64,000 nucleotides of DNA, from assembly GCF_001905465.1 (NCBI RefSeq), contig NZ_LISX01000001.1, positions 420,419 to 484,418 on the forward strand. The letters run 5' to 3'. Under the pieces are notes generated by a model. It was given only the letters and a program-made list of their open reading frames with translations. It made no database searches and was not told the origin of the DNA. The translations under genes and the position numbers were made by a program. The DNA is from Kitasatospora sp. CB01950. GTDB taxonomy: Bacteria; Actinomycetota; Actinomycetes; Streptomycetales; Streptomycetaceae. Below are positions 32,843 to 40,064 of the stretch, piece after piece. Position 1 is the first letter of the stretch, and each line of letters begins with the position of its first letter.

Positions 32843-33445
32843 TCAGGCGGAAGTGGCGGCGGTGAAGCGGGTGGTGACGTCCTGCCAGTTCACGACGTCC
32901 CACAGGCGGGTGACGTAGTCGGGGCGGACGTTCTTGTACTGCAGGTAGTAGGCGTGCTCCCAGGCGTCGAAGGCGAGCAGCGGGACGGTGCCCTGGCCCA
33001 CGTTGCCGTGGTGGTCGTAGACCTGCTCGACGATCAGGCGCTTGCCGAGCGGCTCCCAGGAGAGGATGCCCCAGCCGGAGCCCTGGACGCCGACGGTGGC
33101 GGTGGTGAGCTGCTGCTTGAACGCCTCGAAGGTGCCGAAGTGCTCGGTGACGGCGTCGGCCAGCGCGCCCTCCGGGCGGTCGCCGCCCTCGGGGGAGAGG
33201 TTCTGCCAGAACAGCGAGTGCAGGACGTGGCCGGACAGGTTGAAGGCCAGGGTCTTCTGCAGGCCGACCAGCGAGCCGAACTGCTCCTTGTCGCGGGCTT
33301 CGGCGAGCTGCTCCAGCGTCAGGTTGGCGCCGTTGACGTACGCCTGGTGGTGCTTGGAGTGGTGGAGCTCCAGGATTTCGGCGGACATCGCCCGCTCCAG
33401 GGCGGAGTAGTCGTAGGGCAGGTCAGGCAGCGTGTAGGCACCCAT
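32843..33445 (-). CDS. sodF: Iron superoxide dismutase (SodF)
   Basis: 200 residues, the normal length of an iron/manganese SOD. The metal ligands lie in [29 protein letters not shown] and [14 protein letters not shown] (Asp and His). Streptomycetes alternate between nickel SOD and this iron enzyme; nickel-loaded Nur represses the iron gene. A near-perfect Nur box lies just upstream (33498-33514), which supports naming it sodF rather than a manganese enzyme. The start ATG is taken at [13 protein letters not shown]; upstream in-frame codons are unrelated. It stands alone. Confidence 0.93.
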   Translation of the reverse strand: MGAYTLPDLPYDYSALERAMSAEILELHHSKHHQAYVNGANLTLEQLAEARDKEQFGSLVGLQKTLAFNLSGHVLHSLFWQNLSPEGGDRPEGALADAVTEHFGTFEAFKQQLTTATVGVQGSGWGILSWEPLGKRLIVEQVYDHHGNVGQGTVPLLAFDAWEHAYYLQYKNVRPDYVTRLWDVVNWQDVTTRFTAATSA

Positions 33446-33497
33446 GGTTGAGCAGCCCCTCTCGGTCGACGGATGATCCGTTGCGAGGGCCACCTTA

Positions 33498-33514
33498 TTG
33501 CAACTCTTTTGCAG
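33498..33514 (-). promoter_or_regulatory. Nur (nickel uptake regulator) box upstream of sodF
   Basis: TTGCAA-N5-TTGCAG on the plus strand, that is CTGCAA-N5-TTGCAA toward the gene. It matches the TTGCAA-N5-TTGCAA operator reported for Nur in S. coelicolor in 11 of 12 informative positions, 53 bp before the start codon. Confidence 0.8.
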
Positions 33515-33644
33515 GAGCACTGATGGGGCATTAAGGGCTGGTGGCGTCGGGTGTCGCCGGATGTCCTCGGGCGGCGCCCGGCCGGCCTGCGGACGTGCGG
33601 GCGCCGGGCCGTCCTGGCGGCCCGCCACCCGGCGCTGAACGGTC

Positions 33645-34700
33645 TCAGCCCAGCTTGCGGGACTTCTGGATCGCTGCGGTCAGGCGCTCCAGCAGCGGAG
33701 TGAAACCGGCGTACGAGAACCGCGGCACCGCGTCCCACGGGGTGATCTGTTCGGCCTTCACGGCGGGCAGCTGCCCCCAGGCGGGCTTGGCGGCCAGGTC
33801 CTTGGGCTGGAGAGCGGTGGAACGCTGGTCGAGCAGCAGGATGTCCGCCGCGTACTTGCCGGCGTTCTCCCAGCTCAGGCCCTCGTAGTAGTCGCCGCCG
33901 TCGGTCTTCTCCGGCTGGATGAACTCCACGCCCAGCTCGGCGAAGTAGAGCAGGTCGCAGGAGATCTTCGGGTTGGAGACGTAGAACAGGTCGGCGCTGC
34001 CCGAGCAGGCCATCACCTTGATTCCGCCGGCCGCCTTGACGGCCTGCCGCAGCGCCTCGGAGGCCTGCTCGAAACGGGTCTTGGCGTCGACGACCTCGGG
34101 CGCCTTCAGGTCCGCGCCGAGCGACTCGGCCAGCTTGGCGTAGTGCTCGATCGGCTGACGGATCGACACCCGGCCGGTGGAGGTCAGCACCGACGGGGCG
34201 AGCTGCAGGATCTTGTCCTTGGACTCGTCCGGCACGTACCAGTACGCGTCCGGGTCGTACATGTGGGTCACCAGCAACTCGGGGCGCAGCGCCGCGTACT
34301 TCTCGATGGAGAACTCGCCCCAGGCGTTGCCGATGATCTCGACCTGATCGACGTTCAGGCTGCCGGCCTGCGGGTCGGGCTTGCCGTCGGCGGTCTTTGT
34401 CTCGCCGAAGACGCCGACCAGCTGCTTGTCCAGGCCGAAGTCGGCGAGGGCGGCGGCCGCACCGGTGAAGGCCACCACCCGGGTCGGCACGGACTTGGCG
34501 GTGACGGTCTTGCCGCGGTCGTCGGTGTAGCTCCACGGACCCTTGTCCGCACCGGAGTTCGCGCCGCCGGAGGCCTGGCCGCCGCCCTTGCCGGAGCCCT
34601 TGTCGCCGGAGGATCCGCAGGCGGCGAGCAGCGCGCCGAGGGCGGTGGCGCCGCCTGCGGCGAGCAGGCCGCGACGGGTCGGGCGGAAGGAGAACGGCAT
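33645..34700 (-). CDS. Siderophore-binding lipoprotein of an ABC importer (Tat-exported)
   Basis: 351 residues. The N-terminus has a twin-arginine signal ([21 protein letters not shown]) that ends in a lipobox, so Cys about 28 should be lipidated. A Gly/Ser-rich spacer is followed by a FecB/BtuF-type periplasmic-binding domain ([33 protein letters not shown], then [18 protein letters not shown]). It should capture a ferric siderophore and deliver it to the permeases encoded divergently. It shares an iron box with them (34925-34943). Start chosen at [11 protein letters not shown] because the 58 upstream codons would destroy the signal peptide. Confidence 0.9.
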   Translation of the reverse strand: MPFSFRPTRRGLLAAGGATALGALLAACGSSGDKGSGKGGGQASGGANSGADKGPWSYTDDRGKTVTAKSVPTRVVAFTGAAAALADFGLDKQLVGVFGETKTADGKPDPQAGSLNVDQVEIIGNAWGEFSIEKYAALRPELLVTHMYDPDAYWYVPDESKDKILQLAPSVLTSTGRVSIRQPIEHYAKLAESLGADLKAPEVVDAKTRFEQASEALRQAVKAAGGIKVMACSGSADLFYVSNPKISCDLLYFAELGVEFIQPEKTDGGDYYEGLSWENAGKYAADILLLDQRSTALQPKDLAAKPAWGQLPAVKAEQITPWDAVPRFSYAGFTPLLERLTAAIQKSRKLG

Positions 34701-34924
34701 GGCGGGACCTCGGTTCGGAGCAGGGGGCGTGGGGGCCTGGCCGCGGCGGTAGGCGCTAGTGCCGCGGCAGGCAGCCTTCGCCCCGTCGCGACGCCCTGCA
34801 CGCACTCTCGCCGCACCGGCCGAAAACCCGAGTACACCCAGTACGAGGGCTTCCGACCGGCACGCCGAGAGCACGCACCGGACGCCGCTCCTTGACGGGC
34901 AGAGGCTGCCTGCCGCGGCATTAG

Positions 34925-34943
34925 ATAGGTTAACCTAACCTAA
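34925..34943. promoter_or_regulatory. DmdR/IdeR-type iron box shared by the divergent transporter genes
   Basis: ATAGGTTAACCTAACCTAA matches 16 of 19 positions of the TTAGGTTAG-GCTAACCTAA iron box bound by iron-loaded DmdR1/IdeR. It lies between the lipoprotein gene (start 34700) and the permease gene (start 35006), so iron sufficiency would shut both off. Confidence 0.8.
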
Positions 34944-35005
34944 GTTCCGGCGCGTTGAGTCCTACCCGGCCCGCGCCGGCAGTCCCCGACCGATCCGGAG
35001 CACCC

Positions 35006-36037
35006 GTGAGCATCACCCGCTCCCTCCCGACACCCGGCACCGCCACCCCCCGCCGCGGCCTCCCGCCCGCCCTCGGCCTGGCCGCCGGACTGCTCGTGCT
35101 GCTCGCCGTCCTGGTGCTCAGCCTCGGCCTCGGCGCACGGCAGTTGAGCCCCGCCGAGGTCTGGCACGGACTGACCGACCCGACCGCCCCCGGCTGGACC
35201 GCCGTCCACGAGATGCGCCTGCCGCGCACCCTGCTCGGCCTGCTCGCCGGCACCGCGCTCGGCCTGGCCGGCGGCGTCATGCAGGCCCTCACCCGCAACC
35301 CGCTCGCCGACCCCGGACTGCTCGGCATCAACGCCGGCGCGTCCGCCGCGGTCGCCACCGCCGTTGCCTTCCTCGGCGTCAGCTCCTTCACCGGCTACAT
35401 CTGGTGGGCGCTGGCCGGCGCGGCCGTCGTCTCGGCCCTGGTCTACGCCGTCGGCGGCGGACGCGGCGCCACCCCCGCCCGGCTCGCGCTGGCCGGCTCC
35501 GCGCTCAACGCCACGCTGTACTCGTACGTCAGCGCCGTGATGCTGCTGGACACCGCCTCGCTCGACAAGATGCGCTTCTGGACGGTCGGTTCACTCGCCA
35601 GCGCGCAGCCGTCCACCGTGCTCGGCGTCCTGCCGTTCGTCGCCGTCGGGGCCGTCCTCGCCCTCGCGCTGGCCCGCCCGCTGAACGCGCTCGCCCTCGG
35701 CGACGACGCGGCCCGCGCACTCGGCGCCCGGCCCGGCGCGATCCGGGCCGCCGCGATCCTCGCCGTCACCCTGCTGTGCGGGGCGGCCACCGCGGCCTGC
35801 GGGCCCATCGTCTTCGTCGGCCTGATGATCCCTCACCTGGTCCGCGCCCTCACCGGCCCCGACCTGCGCCGCCTGCTCCCGTACTGCGCGGTGCTCGCCC
35901 CCGTCCTGCTCCTCGGCGCGGACGTCCTCGGCCGGGTCCTGGGCCGGCCCGGCGAACTCCAGGTCGGCATCGTCACAGCGGTCCTCGGCGGGCCGTTCTT
36001 CCTGTACTTCGCACGACGGGGGAAGGCACGCGCATGA
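35006..36037 (+). CDS. FecCD-family siderophore permease 1
   Basis: 343 residues from GTG 35006, placed five bases after GGAG (an in-frame TTG at 34955 is less likely). About ten membrane spans. Signatures of the BtuC/FecCD family: MRLPRTLLGLLAGTALGLAGGVMQALTRNPLADPGLLGINAGA, ALGARPGAIRAAAILAVTLLCGAATAACGPIVFVGLMIPH, and GRPGELQVGIVTAVLGGPFFLYF. It forms the membrane channel with the second permease. The iron box lies 63-81 bp upstream. Confidence 0.93.
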   Translation: MSITRSLPTPGTATPRRGLPPALGLAAGLLVLLAVLVLSLGLGARQLSPAEVWHGLTDPTAPGWTAVHEMRLPRTLLGLLAGTALGLAGGVMQALTRNPLADPGLLGINAGASAAVATAVAFLGVSSFTGYIWWALAGAAVVSALVYAVGGGRGATPARLALAGSALNATLYSYVSAVMLLDTASLDKMRFWTVGSLASAQPSTVLGVLPFVAVGAVLALALARPLNALALGDDAARALGARPGAIRAAAILAVTLLCGAATAACGPIVFVGLMIPHLVRALTGPDLRRLLPYCAVLAPVLLLGADVLGRVLGRPGELQVGIVTAVLGGPFFLYFARRGKARA

Positions 36038-36113
36038 GGGCGACGACGATTCATCGGCCGACGGCGGCCGGCAGGTGCTGCGGTCGCGCGAGGCGACGAG
36101 GGAAGGATGTGGC

Positions 36114-37139
36114 ATGAGGACGTTGCGAGTCGCCCGGTTCTCGATGCGGTACCGGCCGCGGGCGCTGGCCGCCTGCGCCGGGGCGCTGCTGGTCGCGGCG
36201 GTGGCCGGGGTGTTGGCGCTCGGGCACGGCGACTACCCGCTCGCGCCCGGGGACGTGGTGCGCACCCTGCTCGGGGACGGCAGCCCCGCCGAGGACTTCA
36301 TCGTCAACCAGCTGCGGCTGCCGAGGGTCGCCACCGCACTGCTGGTCGGCGCCGCGCTGGCACTGGCCGGCGCACTGTTCCAGACCCTGGTGCGCAACCC
36401 GCTCGGCAGCCCCGACATCCTCGGCTTCACCCAGGGCGCGTCCACCGGCGCGCTGCTGGTCGTGGTGGCCGGCGGCAGCAGCCAGGCGCTGGCCGGCGGG
36501 GCGGTCGCGGGCGGACTGCTCACCGGCGCCGCGATCTACGCCCTGGCGTGGCGCGGCGGCGTGCACGGCGCCCGCCTGGTACTCGTCGGCATCGGCACCG
36601 CCGCGATCCTCACCGGCATCAACGGCTACCTGCTGACCCGCACCCAACTCATGGACGCCGCCCGCGCGGTGCTCTGGCTCACCGGCAGCCTCGACGGCCG
36701 CGGCTGGGAACAGGCCCGCCCGCTCGCGATCGCCCTCGTCGTGCTGCTCCCGCTGCTGCTGCTCGGCTGCGGCCCCGCGCTGCGCGCCCTCGAACTCGGC
36801 GACGACGCCGCCAGCGGCCTCGGGGTGCGCCCCGAACGCCTGCGCCTCGCCCTGCTGAGCGCGGCCGTCCTGCTCGCCGCCCTTGCCGCGGCCGCCGCCG
36901 GGCCGGTCAACTTCGTCGCGCTGACGGCCCCCCAGCTCGCCCGCCGGCTCACCGGCGCCCCCGGCCCCAACCTGGCCGCCTCCGCCTGCACCGGCGCCGC
37001 GCTGCTGGTCACCGCCGACTTCGCCGCGCAGCACCTGTTCGCCGACCACCAACTGCCGGTCGGCGTGGTCACCGGCGTCCTCGGCGGCGGCTACCTGGTC
37101 TGGCTGCTGGCCGGCCAGCGCCGGGCGGGCCGGCTGTGA
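36114..37139 (+). CDS. FecCD-family siderophore permease 2
   Basis: 341 residues from ATG 36114 behind GGAAGGA. LRLPRVATALLVGAALALAGALFQTLVRNPLGSPDILGFTQGAS and HQLPVGVVTGVLGGGYLVWLLA are the FecCD hallmarks. It pairs with permease 1, encoded 76 bp upstream in the same operon. The ATPase gene follows after a 213-bp gap that holds a tandem repeat. Confidence 0.93.
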   Translation: MRTLRVARFSMRYRPRALAACAGALLVAAVAGVLALGHGDYPLAPGDVVRTLLGDGSPAEDFIVNQLRLPRVATALLVGAALALAGALFQTLVRNPLGSPDILGFTQGASTGALLVVVAGGSSQALAGGAVAGGLLTGAAIYALAWRGGVHGARLVLVGIGTAAILTGINGYLLTRTQLMDAARAVLWLTGSLDGRGWEQARPLAIALVVLLPLLLLGCGPALRALELGDDAASGLGVRPERLRLALLSAAVLLAALAAAAAGPVNFVALTAPQLARRLTGAPGPNLAASACTGAALLVTADFAAQHLFADHQLPVGVVTGVLGGGYLVWLLAGQRRAGRL

Positions 37140-37145
37140 ACGAGC

Positions 37146-37281
37146 GCGGCAAGCGCTTTCCTGCTGCCTGCGGCAAGCGCTTTCCTGCTGCCTGCGGCAA
37201 GCGCTTTCCTGCTGCCTGCGGCAAGCGCTTTCCTGCTGCCTGCGGCAAGCGCTTTCCTGCTGCCTGCGGCAAGCGCTTTCC
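37146..37281. repeat. 24-bp tandem repeat, 5.7 copies, each with an AAGCGCTT palindrome
   Basis: Five identical copies start at 37146, 37170, 37194, 37218 and 37242; a sixth partial copy ends at 37281. The unit begins GCGGCAAGCGCTTTCC and ends TGCTGCCT. It lies in the gap between the second permease and the ATPase. AAGCGCTT recurs every 24 bp, somewhat over two helical turns. Because 24 is a multiple of three each frame stays open (for instance GKRFPAAC repeats), but no gene call is warranted. Confidence 0.95.
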
Positions 37282-37352
37282 CGCCGTTTCCCGTCCCCCG
37301 TCCCCCGTCCCCCCGTCCGTCTGTCCGTCCTCGTCCTGAACGGAGCCCTCCC

Positions 37353-38165
37353 ATGGCCCAGTCCGAGCCCCGCCTGGCCGGTCGTGAGCTGACCCTCGCG
37401 TACGAGAAGCGCGTCATCGCGGAGGGCCTGAGCGTCGACATCCCCGACCACTCCTTCACCGTGGTGGTCGGCCCGAACGCCTGCGGCAAGTCCACCCTGC
37501 TGCGGGCGCTGTCGCGGACGCTGAAGCCGACGGCGGGCCAGGTGCTGCTGGACGGGCAGTCGATCGCCACGCTGCCCGCCAAGCAGGTCGCCCGGACCCT
37601 CGGCCTGCTGCCGCAGTCGTCGATCGCGCCGGACGGCATCACCGTGGCCGAACTGGTCTCGCGCGGCCGGTACCCGCACCAGGGCGTGCTGCGCCAGTGG
37701 TCGACGGAGGACGAGCGGGTGGTGGCGGAGGCGATGACCGACACCGGCGTCGCCGACCTCGCGGACCGGCCGGTGGACGAACTCTCCGGCGGCCAGCGGC
37801 AGCGGGTCTGGATCGCCATGGCCCTGGCCCAGCAGACCCCGCTGCTGCTGCTCGACGAGCCCACCACCTACCTGGACATCGCGCACCAGATCGAGGTCCT
37901 CGACCTGTGCGCCCGCCTGCACCGGGAGCAGGGGCGCACCCTGGTCGCCGTGCTGCACGACCTCAACCAGGCCGCCCGCTACGCCACCCACCTGATCGCC
38001 CTGCGGGACGGTCGGCTGGTCGCCGCGGGGCCCCCGCAGGACGTGGTCACCGCCGACCTGGTCGAGGAGGTGTTCCGGCTGCCGTGCCGGGTGATCCCGG
38101 ACCCGGAGACCGGCACCCCGTTGGTCGTCCCCGCCGCCAACCGCCGCGTTGCCATGGGGAGTTGA
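37353..38165 (+). CDS. Siderophore ABC transporter ATP-binding protein (FepC-like)
   Basis: 270 residues. Walker A GPNACGKST (about 46-54), Q-loop LLPQSS, ABC signature LSGGQRQRVWIAMALAQ, Walker B LLLLDEPTTYLD and the switch His in VLHDLNQAARYATH. This is the FecE/FepC branch that energises ferric-siderophore uptake. A GGAG site lies before the ATG. It belongs to the permease operon but is separated by the 24-bp repeat array, which might alter transcript level or stability between permease and ATPase. Confidence 0.93.
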   Translation: MAQSEPRLAGRELTLAYEKRVIAEGLSVDIPDHSFTVVVGPNACGKSTLLRALSRTLKPTAGQVLLDGQSIATLPAKQVARTLGLLPQSSIAPDGITVAELVSRGRYPHQGVLRQWSTEDERVVAEAMTDTGVADLADRPVDELSGGQRQRVWIAMALAQQTPLLLLDEPTTYLDIAHQIEVLDLCARLHREQGRTLVAVLHDLNQAARYATHLIALRDGRLVAAGPPQDVVTADLVEEVFRLPCRVIPDPETGTPLVVPAANRRVAMGS

Positions 38166-38169
38166 CTGG

Positions 38170-39705
38170 TCAGGGCAGCAGCGCCGCCACGGACTCCACG
38201 GTGTCCGCCTCGGCGGCGCGCTTGTCCTCCCGGTACCGCAGCACCCGGGCGAAGCGCAGCGTCACCCCCTCCGGGTACCGGCTGGAGCGCTGGACCCCGT
38301 CGAAGGCGATCTCCACCACCAGTTCGGGCCGCACCGCCACGCCCCACCGCTCCTCGCGGACCGCCAACTCCCGCAGCCGGACGGTCTGCCACTCCAGCAG
38401 GCTGTCCGTGAGGCCCTTGAACGTCTTGCCCAGCATCGCGAAACTGCCGTCCGCCCGCCGGGCCCCCAGGTGCAGGTTGGACAGCCGCCCGGTGCGCCGC
38501 CCGTGTCCCCACTCGGCGGCCAGCACCACCAGGTCGAGGGTGTGGACGGGCTTCACCTTCAGCCAGGAGGAGCCGCGCCGCCCCGCGCTGTACGGCGCGT
38601 CCAGCGACTTCACCACCACCCCCTCGTGCCGGTGCTCGGCGGTCGCCGCGCGGGTGAACTCCCTTGCCAGCAACCGCTGTTCTGGATCGGACGGATCGTC
38701 CACCCGGAGCCGCCGCACCCGGGCGCGCTCCGGCACCAGGGCGGCCAGTGCGGCGCGCCGCTCGGCGGCGGGGGCGTCCAGCAGGTCCCGGTCGCCGGCC
38801 AGCAGCAGGTCGAAGAAGACGGCGGACAGCGGGTGCTCGGCGTGCTCGGCGCGCTCGCCGTGCGAGCCGACCCGGCCGGAGGTCTGCTGGAACGGCCGCG
38901 GCAGGCCCTCCTCGTCCAGCACCAGCACCTCGCCGTCCAGCACCAGCCGCTCCTGCGGCAACTCCCGTACCAGTGCGACCACTTCGGGCAGCCGGGCGGT
39001 GATCTCGGCGAGCGTGCGGGTGAACAGACGTACCTCGTCGCCGTCCCGATGCGCCTGGATGCGGACCCCGTCGAGCTTCTCCTCCACCGCGCACGGGCCG
39101 AGCCGGTCCAGGGCCTCGTCGACGTCCTTCGCGCTCTGCGCCAGCATCGGCTGCACCGGGCGGCCGACGGTCAGTCGGAAGGCGTCCAGTGCGGCCGGCC
39201 CTCGGGCGACCAACTGCCCGGCGAGCGGCCCGAGTTCGCCCGACAGCATGAGCGCTCGCCGGACCGCCTCGGCCGGCGCCCCGACCGCCGCCGCCAGGGC
39301 CTCCACGGCCACCGCGTCCAGCGCGCCCTGCCGCAGCTCGCCGGAGAGCAGGCCGAGCAGGAAGTGCTGCTCCGGCTCGGTGGCCAGCGCCATCAACTCG
39401 CCCACCTGCCGCCGGCGTTCGCCCTGCGAGCCGGGCCCGGCGAGGGCCGCCAGCGCGGACAGCCGGCGGTCCAGCTCCAGCACCTCCAGCGTCGCTCGGC
39501 CGGCGGGCGCGGGCCGCTCCCGCAGCGTCTGCCACCCCACCCCCACCTTCCGCTGCGGCAGCCGCCCCGCCAGGTACGCCACCACCACCGGCGCCTCCTG
39601 CGCCGAGACCCGCCCGAACAGCTCCGCCAGCACCCGCACTTTCTCCGACCGCGCCGCCGTCCCCGCCAACCGCCCCGACGCCCCGGCCACCTCCGCCACC
39701 AACAT
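38170..39705 (-). CDS. ATP-dependent DNA ligase (mycobacterial LigB-like)
   Basis: 511 residues, about the length of mycobacterial LigB. An N-terminal DNA-binding domain (1-200) precedes the nucleotidyltransferase core. Motif I is VEEKLDGVRIQAHR with the AMP-accepting Lys; also LDGEVLVLD, FDLLLAGDRDLLDAP, HEGVVVKSLDAPYSAGRRGSSWLKVKP (motif IV/V), and an OB-fold domain with EIAFDGVQRSSRYPEGVTLRFARVLRYR. It seals nicks in repair; bacteria carry it beside the essential NAD-dependent LigA. The start ATG 39705 has GGAGG eight bases upstream. It converges on the ABC ATPase with a 4-bp gap. Confidence 0.92.
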   Translation of the reverse strand: MLVAEVAGASGRLAGTAARSEKVRVLAELFGRVSAQEAPVVVAYLAGRLPQRKVGVGWQTLRERPAPAGRATLEVLELDRRLSALAALAGPGSQGERRRQVGELMALATEPEQHFLLGLLSGELRQGALDAVAVEALAAAVGAPAEAVRRALMLSGELGPLAGQLVARGPAALDAFRLTVGRPVQPMLAQSAKDVDEALDRLGPCAVEEKLDGVRIQAHRDGDEVRLFTRTLAEITARLPEVVALVRELPQERLVLDGEVLVLDEEGLPRPFQQTSGRVGSHGERAEHAEHPLSAVFFDLLLAGDRDLLDAPAAERRAALAALVPERARVRRLRVDDPSDPEQRLLAREFTRAATAEHRHEGVVVKSLDAPYSAGRRGSSWLKVKPVHTLDLVVLAAEWGHGRRTGRLSNLHLGARRADGSFAMLGKTFKGLTDSLLEWQTVRLRELAVREERWGVAVRPELVVEIAFDGVQRSSRYPEGVTLRFARVLRYREDKRAAEADTVESVAALLP

Positions 39706-39814
39706 CCCGACCACCCTCCACCGCACGGCCCCACCCACCACCGTAGGAGCCGCGAGGGGAGACCCGCCGCTCCAAAGGTGTGGGTTCGGGGGGTTTGCGC
39801 CGGATACTGGCGGT

Positions 39815-40042
39815 ATGCGCCTGAATGCGGAGAACCCTGAGTATCCCGAGGACGACGACGAGCGGACCCCGACCGTGGTGGAGGGGGCCGAGGAGGACCG
39901 GGAGGCGGTGGAGCCGGAGGTGGACGACCTGGAGGTGCTGCGGCGGCAGCGCGCGCTGGGGGCCGAGCCCGCCGACGAGGGGGACGCGGTGGAGCAGGTC
40001 CGGGAGGTCACGATGGGCGACGAGGACCACCGGGCGGACTGA
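39815..40042 (+). CDS. Small acidic hypothetical protein
   Basis: 75 residues, strongly acidic (EYPEDDDERTP, EEDREAVEPEVDDLEVL), with no membrane segment or known domain. There is no clear ribosome site before the ATG. The acidic composition and third-position GC support coding. It converges with the large membrane-protein gene 22 bp downstream. Confidence 0.55.
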   Translation: MRLNAENPEYPEDDDERTPTVVEGAEEDREAVEPEVDDLEVLRRQRALGAEPADEGDAVEQVREVTMGDEDHRAD

Positions 40043-40064
40043 CCGGCGCGGTCAGATCGTGCGG

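Noticed and set aside
37146-37281. CRISPR-like array
   Set aside because: The 24-bp units are directly adjacent with no spacers and there are no cas genes; it is a simple tandem repeat.
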